Source: Pseudomonas neuropathica (lineage in GTDB: Bacteria; Pseudomonadota; Gammaproteobacteria; Pseudomonadales; Pseudomonadaceae). Taken from it: 64,000 nt of DNA. Positions 61,401-64,000 of this stretch are shown here, in pieces. The position numbers were made by a program, and so were the translations under genes. The stretch is taken from positions 124,001 to 188,000 of the forward strand of contig NZ_JACOPX010000008.1 of assembly GCF_015461835.1 (NCBI RefSeq), written 5' to 3'. Each line of letters starts with the position of its first letter. The stretch's first letter is position 1. The notes under the pieces are model-generated. The model worked only from the letters and a program-made list of their open reading frames with translations. It had not been told where the DNA came from and made no database searches.

Positions 61401-64000
61401 TTGAGTCTTTCCCCGAATCAGGCCCTCGGTTTTGGCCCCTATCGGATTCATCCCGGCCAACGCCTGGTGCTCGAAGGCGATCAGCCATTGCGCCTGGGTC
61501 GACGGGCGATGGACATCCTCCTGATTCTGCTGGCCCATGCCGGCGAAGTGGTGAGCAAGCAGCAACTGATGGCCGGGGTCTGGCCGGACAGCGTGGTCGA
61601 GGACATCAACCTGCGGGTGCACATGGCGGCACTGCGCAAAGCCCTCGGTGACGGTCAGGCCGGCCAGCGTTACATCATCACCGTGGCGCAACGCGGTTAC
61701 AGTTTCGTCGCCCCGGTTCTACCGCAATCCATGGAGGAGCGTCCTGTGGGCGATGCTGGCGGTCGGCACAATTTGCCCTTGCGGCGCACGCGAATGCTCG
61801 GTCGCCAGGCGCTCGTCGACAGCTTGATGACGCAGTTACCGCGCCAACGCTGCATCACCCTGGTCGGCCCCGGCGGGATCGGCAAGACCACGGTGGCCTT
61901 GCGCGTGGCCGAGCAGTTGATCGGGCATTACCGCGACGGTATTCGGCTGGTGGACCTGGCACCGCTCAACGATCCGCGGCTGATTTGCTCACACCTGGCC
62001 GCCCTGCTCGATCTGGCACTCCCCGAAGGCGATCCGCTGGCGGCGCTGGTCAATGGCCTGCAACAGCGACAGATGCTGTTATTGCTCGACAACTGCGAAC
62101 ACCTGATCGATGCCGTCGCGATGCTCAGCGAAAGCATTCTGCGCGGCGCGCCGAAGGTGCATATCCTCGCCACCAGCCGCGAGAGCCTGCGGGCGGAAGG
62201 CGAATTCGTGCAGCGTCTCGATTCGCTCGAATACCCATTGATGAGCGCGACATTGAATCGTCAGCAAGCGCTGGATTATTCGGCGCTGCAACTGTTCATC
62301 GAACGGGCCACGGCCGCGCAGGAAAGCTTTGAACTGAGCGATACGCAGTTGCCGCAAGCAATCGAGATCTGCCACCGACTCGACGGTATTCCATTGGCGC
62401 TGGAGCTGGCGGCAGCGCAGGTCGCCGAACTGGGCCTGGAAGGTTTGCTGAGCCAGTTGCAGGGCCGTTTGCCACCGCTGGCAGCGGGTAATCAAAGCAG
62501 TCTTGAGCGCCATCTCACCCTGCGCGCCACGCTGGACTGGAGTTTCAACCTGCTCGACCGGTGCGAACAAACCTGCCTGCGCCGTCTGAGCGTGTTTTGC
62601 GGAGGGTTTACCCTGGAGTCGGCGGCGGCCGTCATCGTCGGCCAACAGATCGATCCGGGGGTGGTGTGTGTATCGATCACCCAACTGGTGGCGAAATCCC
62701 TGCTCAGCGTCGAAGTCGGTGACGAAGAGGTGTTCTATCGTCTGCTCGACACGACCCGCCGCTATGCACTGGAGAAACTCGAGCACGCCGCCGAATGCGA
62801 AGAAACCCGCGAACGCCACGCCGAACGCTGCCTGGCATTGATGCAACAGGCGCAAAGCGATTGGGAAATGACGCCGACGGCTTTGTGGATCGAGCGTTAC
62901 GCCCGAGGGCTGGAAGACCTGCGCGCGGCGCTGGACTGGAGCCTGAACGGTGTCGGCCCGGGTAGTCTGGGGATTCGCCTGACAGCAGCGTCGGCGCCTC
63001 TGTGGCAAGAGTTGTCGCTGCTCAAGGAGTACGGCGGCTATGTGCGGCGGGCGCTGAGCCTGCTCGATGAACTCGGCGAATCCTGCCCCCGTCTGAAAAT
63101 CTCTCTGAAACTGGCCCTCGGCAGTGCCTGTTATCACACGTGGGGAGGCACCCCGGAAACCATCCAGGCGTTCGTCGAGGCTCGCCAGTTGGCCCTCGAA
63201 CACGACGACGTCGCCGGGCAATTGCGCGCGGTGTCCGGACACATGGCGGTCAACCTCAGTTGCGGGCACTACCGCATGGCGCTGGCGCAGAGTGAGCACT
63301 TCGATCGCCTCGGCGTGCACGGCGACCCGTTGTTGTCACTGAGTACCCACCGTTTGCGCGTGCTGGCCCTGCACTATGCCGGCGATCAGCCGCAGGCGCG
63401 CATTCATGCCGAGCAGGTGCTGCAGCGCATGGCACAGAGCGGCCACGTCAACCGCTTCACTCACGGTTTTGGCGTGCAATACGACCAGAGCGTCGCGTCG
63501 CTGACGGTGCTGGCGCGAGTGCTATGGATGCAGGGATTGCCGGAGCAAGCGTGGCATACGGCGCGATTGGCCCTGGATATTGCCGTGCAGATCGACCATG
63601 GCACCTCGATTTGTTACACCCTGGCACTGGCCAGTTGCCTGATCGCTCATTACAACGGCGATCAGCAGAACGCACGGGCGCTGTTGCAACTGCTGCTGGA
63701 ACAATCGCAGAAGCATTCGGTGCTGCTGTTCAACACGTGGGCGCGACATTACGCGCAGGTGATCGACACACAAACCAGCACGCCTGTGCCGAAGGACAGC
63801 AGTGGGCTGATTCGGGAAATCATGGTGACGCTGGATGACCGCTTTGTGGATGAAGCACTGTTTGAACGAGCGCTGAGTGGTGATGCGGGATGGAGCACGG
63901 CGGAGGTTTTGCGGGCGCGGGCTGCTGCGTTATTGAAAGACGATCCGGATTGTCTGGACGGGGCCCTTCGCGAGCAGGCTCGCTCTCACAGGGATTTTGG
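61401..64000 (+). CDS. Winged-helix / NB-ARC-type ATPase regulator (partial, runs off window)
   Basis: At least 866 residues with no stop before the right edge. An OmpR-type winged helix ('LRLGRRAMDILLILLAHAGEVVSKQQLM', 'INLRVHMAALRKALGD', 'YIITVAQRGYSFV') leads to a P-loop ATPase with Walker A 'VGPGGIGKTTVA' near residue 160, 'LLLLDNCEHLID' and 'ILATSRESLRAEGE', 'RLDGIPLALELAAA', then TPR-like helices. The start is TTG 61401 with AGGAG 7 bases upstream. The last 40 bases are REP-like, so the visible C-terminus may include repeat-derived sequence. Ligand unknown. Confidence 0.82.
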   Translation, partial: MSLSPNQALGFGPYRIHPGQRLVLEGDQPLRLGRRAMDILLILLAHAGEVVSKQQLMAGVWPDSVVEDINLRVHMAALRKALGDGQAGQRYIITVAQRGYSFVAPVLPQSMEERPVGDAGGRHNLPLRRTRMLGRQALVDSLMTQLPRQRCITLVGPGGIGKTTVALRVAEQLIGHYRDGIRLVDLAPLNDPRLICSHLAALLDLALPEGDPLAALVNGLQQRQMLLLLDNCEHLIDAVAMLSESILRGAPKVHILATSRESLRAEGEFVQRLDSLEYPLMSATLNRQQALDYSALQLFIERATAAQESFELSDTQLPQAIEICHRLDGIPLALELAAAQVAELGLEGLLSQLQGRLPPLAAGNQSSLERHLTLRATLDWSFNLLDRCEQTCLRRLSVFCGGFTLESAAAVIVGQQIDPGVVCVSITQLVAKSLLSVEVGDEEVFYRLLDTTRRYALEKLEHAAECEETRERHAERCLALMQQAQSDWEMTPTALWIERYARGLEDLRAALDWSLNGVGPGSLGIRLTAASAPLWQELSLLKEYGGYVRRALSLLDELGESCPRLKISLKLALGSACYHTWGGTPETIQAFVEARQLALEHDDVAGQLRAVSGHMAVNLSCGHYRMALAQSEHFDRLGVHGDPLLSLSTHRLRVLALHYAGDQPQARIHAEQVLQRMAQSGHVNRFTHGFGVQYDQSVASLTVLARVLWMQGLPEQAWHTARLALDIAVQIDHGTSICYTLALASCLIAHYNGDQQNARALLQLLLEQSQKHSVLLFNTWARHYAQVIDTQTSTPVPKDSSGLIREIMVTLDDRFVDEALFERALSGDAGWSTAEVLRARAAALLKDDPDCLDGALREQARSHRDF

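Overview
This window reads as chromosome of a fluorescent Pseudomonas of the P. fluorescens/P. putida type. The grounds are the GC-rich coding sequence packed on both strands, the many REP/REPIN palindromes with 'GTAGGAGC' or 'GTGGGAGCGAGC' ends, a DUF6124-type gene, and close resemblance to the mnx/mco manganese-oxidation genes known from P. putida GB-1. Gene identities come from reading protein motifs by eye; no database search was possible.

Bases 1-8.4 kb: a sigma-54 response regulator (MnxR-like, cut by the left edge), two paralogous membrane histidine kinases (MnxS1/MnxS2-like), and between them a multicopper oxidase (McoA-like) overlapping a SCO1-cytochrome c fusion. 8.8-14.5 kb: two paralogous secreted proteins of unknown family, then curli subunit genes (csgB-like and a giant csgA-like). 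14.6-18.4 kb: a low-GC PAAR/effector/immunity trio, a duplicated small antitoxin-like gene, a DUF6124 gene and repeat-rich intergenic DNA. 18.5-28.1 kb, minus strand: a continuous chain with a lone receiver protein, a type II secretion / type IV pilus-like machine (ATPase, PilM/N/O/P-like proteins, lipoprotein secretin, three pseudopilins) and csgE, csgF, csgG. 28.3-40.0 kb, minus strand: the giant MnxG-like multicopper oxidase, a beta-propeller protein, two SCO1 proteins, a cytochrome c/Leu-Ile-Val-binding fusion and a shortened parvulin. 40.2-43.3 kb: a lytic transglycosylase, the missing gspG and gspF, and a Gly-rich secreted repeat protein.

These parts look like one system: two copper oxidases for Mn(II), copper-loading and folding helpers, a dedicated type II-like exporter, and a curli amyloid matrix that could hold the oxidase or the mineral outside the cell. 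A shared inverted repeat, approximately TTCCCC-N6-GGGGAA, lies 55-120 bp upstream of sigma-54 -24/-12 elements before mcoA, mnxG and the secretion/csgEFG operon, with looser versions before the curli genes and gspG. This is the layout expected for an enhancer-binding protein such as MnxR.

Bases 43.4-64 kb are more ordinary: a five-unit tandem REPIN array, a LysR/esterase pair, a cyclic-nucleotide-gated MscS-type channel, a four-gene operon (isochorismatase-like hydrolase, YtcJ-like amidohydrolase, monooxygenase-like protein, DoxX), an unusual three-gene operon (RCC1/Ig giant protein, Ig protein, duplicated secreted protein) behind a perfect lux-box-like palindrome, a LysR/metallo-hydrolase pair, an AraC regulator, and a winged-helix/ATPase regulator running off the right edge.
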